Source of the DNA: an uncultured Oscillospiraceae bacterium
Lineage (GTDB): Bacteria; Bacillota_A; Clostridia; Oscillospirales; Oscillospiraceae
Length of the DNA: 8,246 bases
Assembly: GCA_944387745.1 (NCBI GenBank)
Contig: CALXGD010000121.1
Coordinates: 1 to 8,246 of the forward strand
Direction: 5' to 3'
Part shown: piece after piece, positions 1 through 7,131 of the stretch
Position numbering within the stretch: the first letter of the stretch is position 1
Layout of the letters: the number at the start of each line of letters is the position of its first letter
Notes under the pieces: generated by a model
The model's database searches: none
Told to the model about the DNA's origin: nothing
Seen by the model: only the letters and a program-made list of their open reading frames with translations
Made by a program: the position numbers and the translations under genes

Positions 1-1656
1 CAGCCAGTGCCGCCCCTGGCGGTACATGCGCAGGAGGGCCTCGCGGTCGAAATAGAGGGGAAATTCCTCCTGCTCCCCGGGGCAGAAGAGCTTTTGCCGC
101 TCTGACAGCAGGATCTGGGAGCACCGGGTCTCCTGGACCTGGCCGCTGAGGTCCGTCCCCTCGCTCCAGAGGCTCTCCACCGTATCCAGCTCCAGGTTGG
201 CCTTCATGCGCAGGATCAGATCTGCCAGCAGGCGCTCCGGCAGGCGGCGCTGGTCTGAATACCAGCCGTCTGCGGCGGTGAGGCCCTGGGGCAGCTCCTC
301 CAGCACGCCCACCGCCTGGACCGCCCGGCCCACATCGTCAAACAGCGTCCGATAGGAGACGGCCACCCAGGTGTAGGAGCCGGTCTCCTGGCTGCGGACA
401 GCGAAGTTGCCGAAGCCCTGGGCCCGCCCGCTGAGCAGGTCGTGGGCGAAGATCTTAAAGCGGGACACGGAGTTGGGGTGGATCCACCCGCCCTGGATCA
501 GGTGGTCCAGGAAGTGCGCGTTCCCGTCCCCCAGGGCGTGGTACTTCCCGTCCCGGGTGTAGATGCGGAACAGGCCGGAGGTGATGTCCACCTCCCACAG
601 CCGCTTGGCGGTCTGATCCAGGGCGGCCTGGAGCTTGCGGTTGAGGAACGTCTGGGAGCGCTCATCCTCCTTCAGCTGGGAGATGTCAGTGGTGGTGATG
701 AGTATCACCGGGTTGGGGCTGTCGTGGTCCACCTGGATGCCGCGGACCTGCCACCAGTGCCAGGTCTTGCCCCCGTCTCCGGAGACCCGGTGGGTGTGTT
801 CCACGGCGGCCCTCTTCTGCAGGCCCTCCTCCAGGGCGCGCTCCAGGGACACCAGGTCGTCTGGGTGGATTAGCTTGGACAGGGGGATGGGAAGGGCCAT
901 AGAGTCGGCGTCCGTTCCCAGGATCCGGCAGAAGCTGGGGCTGACATAGGTCACCTGGGGGACCTCCCCCATCTCCAGCAGGGCCACGCCGCTGCCCAGC
1001 TGCTCCAGAAGCCCCTGGAGGGAGAGGACGTTCACCGGCCGGAAGTTCACCAGGTCGGATTCCCGGTAGCCCTTTCGGGTTTTGAGGCAGAAGCGGTGCT
1101 TGCCGGCGGTTTTGGCCTTGTACAGAGCCAGGTCCGCCGCCTGATACAGGCTGGAGAGCTTTTGCCCCTGGTCGGCCAGGTATACGCCCACGCTGGCGGT
1201 GAGGTCGAGGGTGTTCTCCTGGTTCCCCAGGACGAGATGGGCCTGCTCGCAGATGTCTGCGGCCTTTTTCAGGACCAGCTCGTCGGACATCTGACCGCAG
1301 AGGAACACGGCGAACTCGTCGCCTCCCAGGCGGCCCACGATGTCGCTGGCCCGGAACAGCCCGGAGAGAATCTGACTCATTTTCCGCAGGGCCTGGTCTC
1401 CCGCCGGGTGGCCCAGGGTGTCGTTGACCTGTTTGAAGTTGTCCAGATCTACGATAAACAGGGCGCAGTTGTCCTCCGGTCCCATGGCCTGGAGCCGCTG
1501 GGTGATGTGCAGCTCCATGGTGGCCCGGTTCAGAAGGCCTGTCAGGGCGTCCTTGGCGGCCCGCCGCTGCAGCTCCTCAATCTGCTCCTGAAATTGTTCC
1601 TGAATCTCCTCCGGAAGGGCCTCGCCCTCAGGCGAAGTCAAAATTTGTTCTCCCAT
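1..1656 (-). CDS. Diguanylate cyclase: N-terminal GGDEF, then PAS-like sensor regions (3' end off window)
   Basis: Predicted to make cyclic di-GMP from two GTP. 552 codons are visible and the reading frame is still open at the left edge. Residues 1-30 are a Glu/Gln-rich helix; about 30-192 form a GGDEF domain with the intact active-site motif GRLGGDEFAVF (GGDEF at 111-115), the upstream metal/substrate signature FIVDLDNFKQVND..GHPAGD, and an inhibitory I-site RASD (102-105) exactly five residues before GGDEF. It should therefore be active and product-inhibited. Residues about 210-330 look like a PAS+PAC unit (LIHPDD; TWHWWQVRGI; ILITTTDIS), and about 340-455 like a second PAS. The last ~85 visible residues are not assigned. 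No transmembrane segment is seen, so it is probably cytoplasmic. The catalytic domain precedes the sensors, the reverse of the usual order. The ATG at 1656 has a GAGGT Shine-Dalgarno 10 bases upstream. Catalytic assignment is firm; the signal sensed is unknown. Confidence 0.93.
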   Translation of the reverse strand, partial: MGEQILTSPEGEALPEEIQEQFQEQIEELQRRAAKDALTGLLNRATMELHITQRLQAMGPEDNCALFIVDLDNFKQVNDTLGHPAGDQALRKMSQILSGLFRASDIVGRLGGDEFAVFLCGQMSDELVLKKAADICEQAHLVLGNQENTLDLTASVGVYLADQGQKLSSLYQAADLALYKAKTAGKHRFCLKTRKGYRESDLVNFRPVNVLSLQGLLEQLGSGVALLEMGEVPQVTYVSPSFCRILGTDADSMALPIPLSKLIHPDDLVSLERALEEGLQKRAAVEHTHRVSGDGGKTWHWWQVRGIQVDHDSPNPVILITTTDISQLKEDERSQTFLNRKLQAALDQTAKRLWEVDITSGLFRIYTRDGKYHALGDGNAHFLDHLIQGGWIHPNSVSRFKIFAHDLLSGRAQGFGNFAVRSQETGSYTWVAVSYRTLFDDVGRAVQAVGVLEELPQGLTAADGWYSDQRRLPERLLADLILRMKANLELDTVESLWSEGTDLSGQVQETRCSQILLSERQKLFCPGEQEEFPLYFDREALLRMYRQGRHWL

Positions 1657-1884
1657 TTGTTCTGACCTCGGTTTCCTGTTCCGTTTTTCTCTCTTTTCAT
1701 GCGAAAACCTGTGTCTGTATTCAAAATCCTGATTGGTGAGTGTGTCTCCGCCTTTAGGGGGCCGGAAGGGTAGAGCGCCGGACAGCCTGCCCGGTTGGAC
1801 AACCTCCGGTTTCGACGAATGTCCCCGTATATTTTATTTTTTCGACACATTCGACCGCGGAAATAATAGGCCGCATATAAAAAT
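1657..1884 (-). other. Long 5' leader of the diguanylate cyclase gene, structured, unassigned
   Basis: About 220 bases separate the predicted transcription start (near 1878) from the cyclase ATG. The leader contains several pairable segments: a 7-bp inverted repeat CGAATGT/ACATTCG around a ~24-base A+T-rich loop (roughly 1816-1853), a GGTT-GTCC-AACC hairpin near 1794-1805, and repeated CCGG blocks (about 1760-1812) that can pair in alternative ways. I compared it by eye with the c-di-GMP-I, c-di-GMP-II, fluoride and guanidine-I riboswitch cores and saw none of their conserved blocks. No convincing small gene was found. It may be a regulatory leader of unknown type or simply a long UTR. Confidence 0.35.
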
Positions 1885-1913
1885 ATTATAAAGGATATCA
1901 GCCTCTTTGACAA
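1885..1913 (-). promoter_or_regulatory. SigA-type promoter for the diguanylate cyclase gene
   Basis: On the minus strand a -35 box TTGTCA (1913-1908, 5 of 6 consensus) and a perfect -10 box TATAAT (1890-1885) are separated by 17 bases. The predicted start is near 1878. It lies in the A+T-rich gap between putP and the cyclase and points at the cyclase. Confidence 0.75.
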
Positions 1914-2068
1914 GTGGGTTTTTAAGCTTCGCTAACTTTTAAGGGAAATTTTGAGGCATAATCTTTTAAAGGACCAGAGAAGTACACAGATAGTGGACAT
2001 ATTTCCCTGCTGAGAATAGGAATTTAGAGTGTCCGGAGCTCCTGCGGCGGGATGGGGAAAAGGCGGCT
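1914..2068. other. A+T-rich intergenic stretch with nothing recognised
   Basis: Between the putP terminator and the cyclase promoter I see no gene, RNA or repeat. Short open frames here lack a Shine-Dalgarno site and protein-like composition. Confidence 0.5.
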
Positions 2069-2108
2069 TAAAACAGAAGCTCCCCGCCTGCGCCCGGCGC
2101 AGACGGGG
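2069..2108 (-). terminator. Probable intrinsic terminator of putP
   Basis: Starting 47 bases after the putP stop, the hairpin at 2082-2108 pairs CCCCG with CGGGG and, after one mismatch, CTGCGC with GCGCAG around a 3-base loop. On the minus strand it is followed by an interrupted T tract (agcttctgtttt). The stem is strong but the T tract is imperfect. Confidence 0.65.
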
Positions 2109-2155
2109 AACTGATGGGTGAGACATGAGAAAATTCTAAAGGGAAAGCCGGGCCG

Positions 2156-3706
2156 TTACCGACCGCTGCGGACCTGGTCAAACTCCGCCTGGATCTCCTG
2201 AGAGGGGGGCGCAGTCAGCAGGGAGACTACGGCGATGCAAACGCAGGAGAAGAGGAAGGCGGGCAGCAGCTCATAGATGTCCCAGAGGCCGCCCATAGGC
2301 CGGACCAGCAGGTTCCAGACAAAAACCATGCAGCCACCGGAGAGCATACCGGCCACCGCTCCGGCCCGATTGATTCGCCTCCAGAACAGGCTCATAAGCA
2401 TCAGAGGCCCAAAGGTGGCGCCAAAGCCCGCCCAGGCGAAGCTGACGATGGAGAAAATCACGCTGTTCTCGTCCAGGGCGATGACGATGGCCACGGCGGT
2501 GATGATGAGCAGAGTGAGACGGGAGACCATCAGCACCTGCTTGTCGCTGGCCTTCCGGTGGAGCAGCCCCTGGAAAATATTCTTGGAGAAGGCGGAGGCC
2601 GCAATCAGCAGATAGGAGTCAGAGGAGCTGATGGTGGCCGCCAGGATGCCGGCCATCACCAGGCCGGCCAGCACAGGGGGTAGCAGATTAGTGGCCAGGA
2701 GAATGAAGATGTTTTCCGCCTCCGACTCCGTGGTTAGGGCGGTAGGGAAGAGGGCACGGCCCATAATGCCGATAAACACCGCCACGCTCAGGGAGATCAG
2801 GACCCAGACGGTGGCGATGCGACGGGAGTGGGTGAGCTCGTGCTCACTGCGAATGGCCATGAACCGCAGGAGGACCTGGGGCATCCCGAAATAGCCCAGG
2901 CCCCAGGCCAGGCAGGAGGCCACGCTGAGGAGACTGTAGTCCCCGGCCTCGCCGAACTGAGGCACTCCGTTCACCGCCTGCTGCACTCCGTCCGCCGTGA
3001 TGGGGGAGGCGATTCCGAAAAACTCCAGGAAGCCGGGGATGGAGGCGGCGTTGTCCACCACAGCCCCCAGACCGCCGGCGGAGACGGTGCCGGTGACGAC
3101 GATGACCAGCAGTGCCACGATCATAACCACAGCCTGCATGAAGTCAGAGGCGCTCTCCGCCAGGAAGCCGCCGATGATGGTGTATACCAGGACAAAGATC
3201 GCGCCTACGATCATCATGGGCACGTAGCCCAGACCGAAGAGGGTGGAAAAGAGCTTTCCGCAAGTGACCAGGCAGCTGGCCGCGTACACGGTGAAAAAGA
3301 TGAGAATGAATAGGGCGGCGATGGTCATAATGATCTTGTCCCGCTCGTGAAAGCGGTTGGAAAAAAATTCAGGCAGCGTGATGGCGTCGGCCTTTTCGCT
3401 GTAGCGGCGCAGGCGCTTGGATGTAATGAGCCAGTTGACATAAGTTCCAACTGCCAGGCCGATGGCGGTCCAGGATGCGTCCGCGATGCCGCACCAATAG
3501 GCCACGCCGGGCAGCCCCATGAGCAGCCAGCCGGACATATCCGACGCCTCGGCGCTCATAGCTGTGACCCAGGGGCCCAGCGTCCGTCCGCCCAAAAAGT
3601 AGTCATCCGAGCTCTGGTTGGCTTTTCGGGCAAAGGCAATGCCGATGCCGATGACCACCAGCATATAGGCGACCATAACAACCATGATCTGAAATGAATC
3701 TCCCAT
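2156..3706 (-). CDS. putP: Sodium/proline symporter, SSS family
   Basis: A 516-residue polytopic inner-membrane transporter, close to the usual length of PutP (about 500), with roughly 13 hydrophobic helices; it imports L-proline with Na+. Key features match PutP: helix 1 at 7-27, then DDYFLGGRTLGPW, then the Na+/substrate motif SDMSGWLLMGLPG with Asp56 and Ser58 (counterparts of E. coli Asp55 and Ser57), the family signature GYFGMPQVLLRFMAIRS at 271-287, and ATISSSDSYLL at 357-367, whose Ser360/Ser361 sit where E. coli PutP has Na+-site Ser340/Thr341. The C-terminal tail from ~503 is hydrophilic. The ATG at 3706 is preceded by GGAGGGAGAA. It is a single-gene unit with its own promoter and terminator. 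Other SSS substrates cannot be fully excluded, but the motif set favours proline. Confidence 0.93.
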   Translation of the reverse strand: MGDSFQIMVVMVAYMLVVIGIGIAFARKANQSSDDYFLGGRTLGPWVTAMSAEASDMSGWLLMGLPGVAYWCGIADASWTAIGLAVGTYVNWLITSKRLRRYSEKADAITLPEFFSNRFHERDKIIMTIAALFILIFFTVYAASCLVTCGKLFSTLFGLGYVPMMIVGAIFVLVYTIIGGFLAESASDFMQAVVMIVALLVIVVTGTVSAGGLGAVVDNAASIPGFLEFFGIASPITADGVQQAVNGVPQFGEAGDYSLLSVASCLAWGLGYFGMPQVLLRFMAIRSEHELTHSRRIATVWVLISLSVAVFIGIMGRALFPTALTTESEAENIFILLATNLLPPVLAGLVMAGILAATISSSDSYLLIAASAFSKNIFQGLLHRKASDKQVLMVSRLTLLIITAVAIVIALDENSVIFSIVSFAWAGFGATFGPLMLMSLFWRRINRAGAVAGMLSGGCMVFVWNLLVRPMGGLWDIYELLPAFLFSCVCIAVVSLLTAPPSQEIQAEFDQVRSGR

Positions 3707-3742
3707 AGATGGTTCTCCCTCCGTATTGAAATTATCCGTGTT

Positions 3743-3771
3743 ATTATACTAAAATGAAACTGGTAAATCAA
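3743..3771 (-). promoter_or_regulatory. SigA-type promoter of putP
   Basis: Minus strand: -35 TTGATT (3771-3766, 4 of 6) and perfect -10 TATAAT (3748-3743) with a 17-base spacer. The predicted start is near 3736, giving a short leader of about 30 bases with the Shine-Dalgarno site inside it. Confidence 0.75.
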
Positions 3772-3797
3772 TACAGCATCCAAAATTCGTTTGTGCG

Positions 3798-3815
3798 CCC
3801 GCCTCTGAGGGCGGG
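3798..3815. other. GC-rich hairpin upstream of the putP promoter
   Basis: CCCGCC at 3798-3803 pairs with GGCGGG at 3810-3815 around a 6-base loop. There is no T tract directly after it on either strand, so a terminator role is doubtful. It could be a backup for the stronger terminator at 3875-3908 or have no function. Confidence 0.3.
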
Positions 3816-3861
3816 GGACACCTGGGGGAGAGGTCAATCGGCAGACGTGCCTGGGAGGGAT

Positions 3862-3908
3862 GGGGAAAATAGAGGGTCCCCGGCACAGACGCAGCTGTGC
3901 CGGGGACC
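3862..3908 (-). terminator. Strong intrinsic terminator of the small DUF6514-like gene
   Basis: A perfect 14-bp stem (3875-3888 with 3895-3908) closes a 6-base loop. It begins 16 bases after the TAG stop. On the minus strand the stem is followed by ctctattttcccc, a modest T-rich tail. It is the clearest terminator-type hairpin in the window. Confidence 0.85.
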
Positions 3909-3923
3909 GGAGGGGAGGGGGTA

Positions 3924-4193
3924 CTATAGCCAGTCCTCCACCACGTCCTGCAGGGAGGTGGGGCCCACGGCGTGCTCCACCAGCAGGGTCAGCAGCTCGT
4001 CGATGCGGGAGGCGCTGGTGGTGATCCCGGGAATGGAGGACACGTCGCCGCCCTCCTCCGAGACCTGAACTCCATAGGTTTCGCAGAAAAAACTGCCGGA
4101 TTCCACAGAGTCTATGGTCAGTGCGTAGTGGAAGGTGCGGGGGCGTCCCTGCTGGTCAAGGCAGGAGCGGGATGCAATTTTGATTTCCATCAT
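3924..4193 (-). CDS. Small clostridial protein, resembles DUF6514 family
   Basis: An 89-residue soluble protein with no signal peptide or membrane helix. The N-terminal half (residues 3-45) looks like alternating beta strands (MEIKIASRS..FHYALTIDS..FFCETYGVQV). The C-terminal half is a helix (RIDELLTLLVEHAVGP, 63-78) followed by the conserved-looking ending TSLQDVVEDWL. That pattern, YGV-x-V early and a DVVEDW/F ending, is what I recall for DUF6514, a clostridial family of unknown function; the assignment is from memory, not a search. The start is taken at the ATG at 4193, ten bases after AGGAG; an upstream in-frame ATG at 4232 lacks a site, and a second ATG follows immediately at 4190. It lies between putP and rqcH as its own unit. 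No function is proposed. Confidence 0.8.
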   Translation of the reverse strand: MMEIKIASRSCLDQQGRPRTFHYALTIDSVESGSFFCETYGVQVSEEGGDVSSIPGITTSASRIDELLTLLVEHAVGPTSLQDVVEDWL

Positions 4194-4226
4194 ATGGGGC
4201 TTTCTCCTCTCTTTTTGAACACATGA

Positions 4227-4242
4227 CCACATTATATAGTGG
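4227..4242 (-). promoter_or_regulatory. -10 element within a CCAC/GTGG dyad, upstream of the small DUF6514-like gene
   Basis: A perfect TATAAT (minus, 4236-4231) is flanked by CCAC and GTGG, forming an interrupted dyad. A further CCAC copy lies eight bases upstream (CCACagatCCAC on the minus strand). No good -35 lies 16-18 bases upstream (TTTCTC). A start near 4224 would give a ~30-base leader. The dyad could be an operator or activator site, but may be chance. Confidence 0.4.
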
Positions 4243-4438
4243 ATCTGTGGAAAGAGAAAGAAAAACCTGTCGTGGAAAAACGGGGCAATCCGGCTGATTT
4301 CGAGTCCGAGAGGGTCGAACAGATGGGGACGCTGTCAAAGGGTTGGGAAATTGGCCGAACATTTTTCCACATCGGCGGCGCCTATGTGGAGCGGAGCAGT
4401 CCCCCTGTCCTGCGGAGAGCAGCTCCCCGGCGGGGCGG

Positions 4439-6217
4439 TCAGAGGCGGCGCAGGCCTTTGACCAGTCCCTCGTCAGGCGTGATCCAGGCGGTCTCATAGG
4501 TGGTGTAGACCACCATGCCGGGCCGGGCGCCGGCGGGCTTTTTGACATATTTGACCGGAGTATAGTCCACCGGCACCTTGCTGCTGTTCCGGGCCTGGGA
4601 GAACCAGGCGGCCAGACACGCCGCCTCCTGGACGCTCTGAAGGTCCGGCTCCCGCCCCTCGGTCCACAGGATCACGTGGGAGCCGTGAATTTTTTGGGTG
4701 TGGAACCACAGGTCGCTCTTAAAGGCCTGCTTGCAGGTGAGCAGGTCGTTTTGGGTGTTGTTCTTCCCCACGGAGATGCGCAGCCCAGCGGAGGAGAGAA
4801 ACTCCATCGGCTTAGAGGTCACCCGCTTTTCCCGGCCCCTGGCCTTTGCCGGACGCCGGAGGTAGCCGGTGTCGGTGAGCTCCTGGCGGATCTCAGCCAG
4901 GTCCCGCTCCCCCTCCGCCAGAGGGATGGTGTCCAGGACGCTGTTTAAGTAGTCCAGCTCCCGGCGATTTTTCTCCAGCTGCTGGGTGAGCACCGTCTGA
5001 GCGGTCTTGGCCTTGTTGTACTCCTTATAATATTTTGCGGCGTTCTGCTGGGGGGTGAGCAGGGGATTGAGGGGGATCTCCACCTCCCGCCCCTCCGGGT
5101 CATAGTAGTCCGCCGCCACAAGGCGGGTCATGCCCCGCTCCATTCGGTGCAGGTTGGAAGTGAGGATGTCCCCCAGCTCCCGCAGCCGGTCCCGGTTTTG
5201 GGTGGCGGAGAGCTCCTGCTCCTGGTGGGCGATTTTTCGTCTGGTGCGGTCCCGGGCGGTGGTGACGGAGCGGATCAGGTCCTGTCCCCGCTGCTTCACC
5301 CGCTCCAGGTGCTCCCGCTGCTCATAGAAGTGGTCCAGGAGCTGGGAGAAGGTGGGAAAGGCGGTGCAGTCCGCCTGATTTTCATACTGGTGGATGGGCA
5401 GGAAGGTGAAGTCCCAGGGGGCCCCGTCCCGGGAGAGCAGAGTGGGGATGAAATCCTGGCTCTGTAACCGGGCAAGGAGGGAGCCGAGGGCCTCCAACAG
5501 TCGGTCCTGGCCGGCGGCCCCCAGCTGGTTCAGACGCACGTCTGTGCTCCCGCCCGCCTGAAACGCCAGCTCCCGACAGATGAGAGGGGAGAGACCGCAG
5601 AAGGTGTCTAGCAGCCACCGGTTGGCCTGGATCTCCTGGGGGGCGGAGGCCAGCAGACGCTCCAGCTCATCCCGGCTCTGGGCGGTGGGGTCCAGCTTGT
5701 CCTGGGCGGTGGGGAGGCGGTAGAACATCCCCGGCTGGAGCAGCCGTTGGTTGGCACTCCCCTCAGAGAGGCCGGCGTCCACATGGCGCATACAGTCCAG
5801 GATCCGCCCCTCTCCGTCCAGCAGAATCAGGTTGGAGCGCCGGCCGATCATCTCCAGGACCAGCTTTCGCTCCACTCGGTCCCCCAGCTCGCTGAGGGCC
5901 TCTAATGTAAAGACCACCGCCCGCTCCAGATGGGGCTGCTCCACCGCCAGGATTCGGGCCCCGGACAGGTGCTTCCGCAGGAGCATACAGAACATGGGGG
6001 GCTTGTCCGGGTTTTCCCGGGGAATTTGGGTGAGCTGGGGCCGGGGGTGGTTGGGATTGGCGGACAGGAGCAGCCGAACATTGCCCTGGGCGGGAGTGCG
6101 GAGGGCCAGGAGAATCTCGTCCCGGCCGGGCTGATAAATTTTGTCCAGCTTGCCGCCGGTGACAATTTGGTCCAGCTCCCGGACCAGGCCGGACAGGCAG
6201 AGTGCGTCAAGGGGCAT
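4439..6217 (-). CDS. rqcH: RqcH / NFACT ribosome-associated quality control factor (often annotated fibronectin-binding protein A)
   Basis: A 592-residue cytoplasmic protein, slightly longer than B. subtilis RqcH (about 570). In bacteria RqcH binds 50S subunits carrying peptidyl-tRNA after ribosome splitting and recruits tRNA-Ala to add C-terminal alanine tails that mark the chain for proteolysis. Domains: NFACT-N at 1-170 (GGKLDKIYQP; NPDKPPMFCMLLRKHLSGA; VLEMIGRRSNLILLD), helix-hairpin-helix region about 175-265, coiled coil about 296-440 (EQREHLERVKQR... KNRRELDYLNSV), and NFACT-R about 470-585 (VGKNNTQNDLL; SDLWFHTQKIHGSHVIL). The motif written DR in family members reads Glu98-Arg99 here. 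The ATG at 6217 follows GAGGTGA by six bases, and the gene begins 14 bases after the GNAT stop, so it is the third gene of the mrnC operon. No clear terminator is seen in 4243-4438. The older name reflects adhesion assays, not the likely role. Confidence 0.95.
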   Translation of the reverse strand: MPLDALCLSGLVRELDQIVTGGKLDKIYQPGRDEILLALRTPAQGNVRLLLSANPNHPRPQLTQIPRENPDKPPMFCMLLRKHLSGARILAVEQPHLERAVVFTLEALSELGDRVERKLVLEMIGRRSNLILLDGEGRILDCMRHVDAGLSEGSANQRLLQPGMFYRLPTAQDKLDPTAQSRDELERLLASAPQEIQANRWLLDTFCGLSPLICRELAFQAGGSTDVRLNQLGAAGQDRLLEALGSLLARLQSQDFIPTLLSRDGAPWDFTFLPIHQYENQADCTAFPTFSQLLDHFYEQREHLERVKQRGQDLIRSVTTARDRTRRKIAHQEQELSATQNRDRLRELGDILTSNLHRMERGMTRLVAADYYDPEGREVEIPLNPLLTPQQNAAKYYKEYNKAKTAQTVLTQQLEKNRRELDYLNSVLDTIPLAEGERDLAEIRQELTDTGYLRRPAKARGREKRVTSKPMEFLSSAGLRISVGKNNTQNDLLTCKQAFKSDLWFHTQKIHGSHVILWTEGREPDLQSVQEAACLAAWFSQARNSSKVPVDYTPVKYVKKPAGARPGMVVYTTYETAWITPDEGLVKGLRRL

Positions 6218-6231
6218 GGAAAATCACCTCG

Positions 6232-6675
6232 TTACAGTTCCATTGTCAGATAGACCAAATCTGTTAGTTGTCTACCGCCCTCATAGATGGGGTGGTCGTA
6301 ATTGTCTGGAAAGAAATTTTTGACGCGGTGAGAAATTTGGAAGCCGCAGCGCTGATAGAAGGGGATGGTAAGAGGACTGTCTCCAGTTCCCACCTGAAAC
6401 AGACGGAAATTGAGACGGTACTGCTGTATTAGAAAATGGATGAGGGCGCTGCCGTAGCCGCGGCGCTGATACTGGGGAGAGACCGCCAGATTTTTCAGCT
6501 CCAAGATGCCGTCCCCCTCGTCGGTCACTACGCATACTGCCCGGAGGCCGCCGTCCATTAGAGCGAACATATGACCACGCTCCAAGTATCGGTCGATCAT
6601 GCTCTCCTGTTCATCGGCCAGAAGGAGCAGGTCTAAATAGCGCTTTTTCTGTTTCGTGATGGGAATGATGTTCAT
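6232..6675 (-). CDS. GNAT-family N-acetyltransferase, YvbK-like
   Basis: A 147-residue cytoplasmic enzyme expected to transfer acetyl from acetyl-CoA to an amine; substrate unknown. The acetyl-CoA pyrophosphate-binding motif A is at 58-78: LELKNLAVSPQYQRRGYGSAL, with Q70-R71-R72-G73-Y74-G75 matching Q/R-x-x-G-x-G/A. Strand beta5 and motif B follow (VGTGDSPLTIPFYQRCGF, 95-112, with the typical Tyr-x-x-x-GF). The N-terminal YLDLLLLADEQ and the late FPDNYDHPIYEGG..TDLVYLTMEL resemble B. subtilis YvbK as I remember it. Its ATG overlaps the mrnC stop as ATGA, so translation is probably coupled, and rqcH follows after 14 bases. A ribosome- or translation-linked substrate is a guess from context only; small-molecule targets are equally possible. 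Confidence 0.9.
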   Translation of the reverse strand: MNIIPITKQKKRYLDLLLLADEQESMIDRYLERGHMFALMDGGLRAVCVVTDEGDGILELKNLAVSPQYQRRGYGSALIHFLIQQYRLNFRLFQVGTGDSPLTIPFYQRCGFQISHRVKNFFPDNYDHPIYEGGRQLTDLVYLTMEL

Positions 6676-7076
6676 GCTTCCTCCGCCATCATGGCATCGA
6701 ATAGCTGGTTGAGGCGGTCAGTGCGGCCCTGTAGGTAGAGCCAGCCGAGCAGGGCCTCCAGGCCGGTGGCGGACTGGTACTGGGCCCTTGTGGCCGCCCG
6801 GGGCACCGAGTGGGGGGCGGTGTTCCGTCCCCGGCGGTACACGTCCGCCTCCTCCTCTGTCAAGAGAGGCAGCAGCCGCTCCGCAGCGGCGGCCTGGGCG
6901 GGGGCGGCCACATAGGCCACTGTGGCCCGGTGCAGGTCCTTTACCTTGGCCTTCCCGTGGAGACACAGCCAGGAGCGGACCATCAGCTCGAACACCCCGT
7001 CCCCCAGATGGGCCAGACCCAGAGTGCTGAGCTTCAGAAGGGCCTCACGGTCCATATTCAGGTGAAAATAGTCCAT
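6672..7076 (-). CDS. mrnC: Mini-ribonuclease III (23S rRNA maturation)
   Basis: A 134-residue RNase III-like dimeric endonuclease without the double-stranded RNA-binding domain; in B. subtilis it trims the ends of 23S precursor rRNA. Catalytic signatures are present: LAHLGDGVFELMVRSWL (21-37) with Asp26 and Glu30, the basic loop YRRGRNTAPHS.PRAATRAQYQSATG (80-105), and GLEALLGWLYLQG with the second catalytic Glu107. Length and motifs match the family. I place the start at the ATG at 7076, six bases after AGAGG; an in-frame TTG at 7106 would add ten residues (MGERRQKRNF) but has no good Shine-Dalgarno site. It is the first gene of an operon with a GNAT gene (4-base overlap) and rqcH, from the promoter at 7155-7183. 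Confidence 0.94.
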   Translation of the reverse strand: MDYFHLNMDREALLKLSTLGLAHLGDGVFELMVRSWLCLHGKAKVKDLHRATVAYVAAPAQAAAAERLLPLLTEEEADVYRRGRNTAPHSVPRAATRAQYQSATGLEALLGWLYLQGRTDRLNQLFDAMMAEEA

Positions 7077-7115
7077 AAAATTCCTCTTTTGCCTCCGTTC
7101 TCCCAAAAATCTGCT

Positions 7116-7131
7116 CCGGCGCAGCCGCCGG
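7116..7131 (-). promoter_or_regulatory. Hairpin in the mrnC leader followed by T5, possible attenuator
   Basis: CCGGCG pairs with CGCCGG around a 4-base loop. On the minus strand it is followed by agcagattttt, ending 39 bases upstream of the ATG, and lies inside the predicted mrnC transcript. The T run is five bases and sits six bases from the stem, so a terminator role is weak; it could also affect RNA stability or be a processing site. Confidence 0.35.

Noticed and set aside
442..1665. Long plus-strand open frames opposite the cyclase
   Set aside because: They are antisense shadows rich in Gly, Val, Leu, Gln and Pro that arise from the G/C-biased third positions of the real gene.
1757..1824. 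tRNA-like stretch on the plus strand (GTAGAGC, CCGG anticodon-like stem, TTTCGA, ending GTCCCC)
   Set aside because: The anticodon-like loop lacks T at position 33, the T stem does not pair, and the acceptor has a mismatch; it overlaps the cyclase leader on the other strand.
1638..1913. 91-codon minus-strand open frame between the promoter and the cyclase
   Set aside because: It starts with TTG inside the -35 box, its hydrophobic beginning just reflects A+T-rich promoter DNA, it has no Shine-Dalgarno site, and it overlaps the cyclase start in another frame.
4333..4338. Perfect TTGACA -35 box on the minus strand downstream of rqcH
   Set aside because: No -10-like hexamer lies 15-19 bases downstream.
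4365..4389. CCACAT/ATGTGG hairpin after rqcH as a terminator
   Set aside because: On the minus strand it is followed by AAAAATG rather than a T tract, and on the plus strand the T run precedes the stem.
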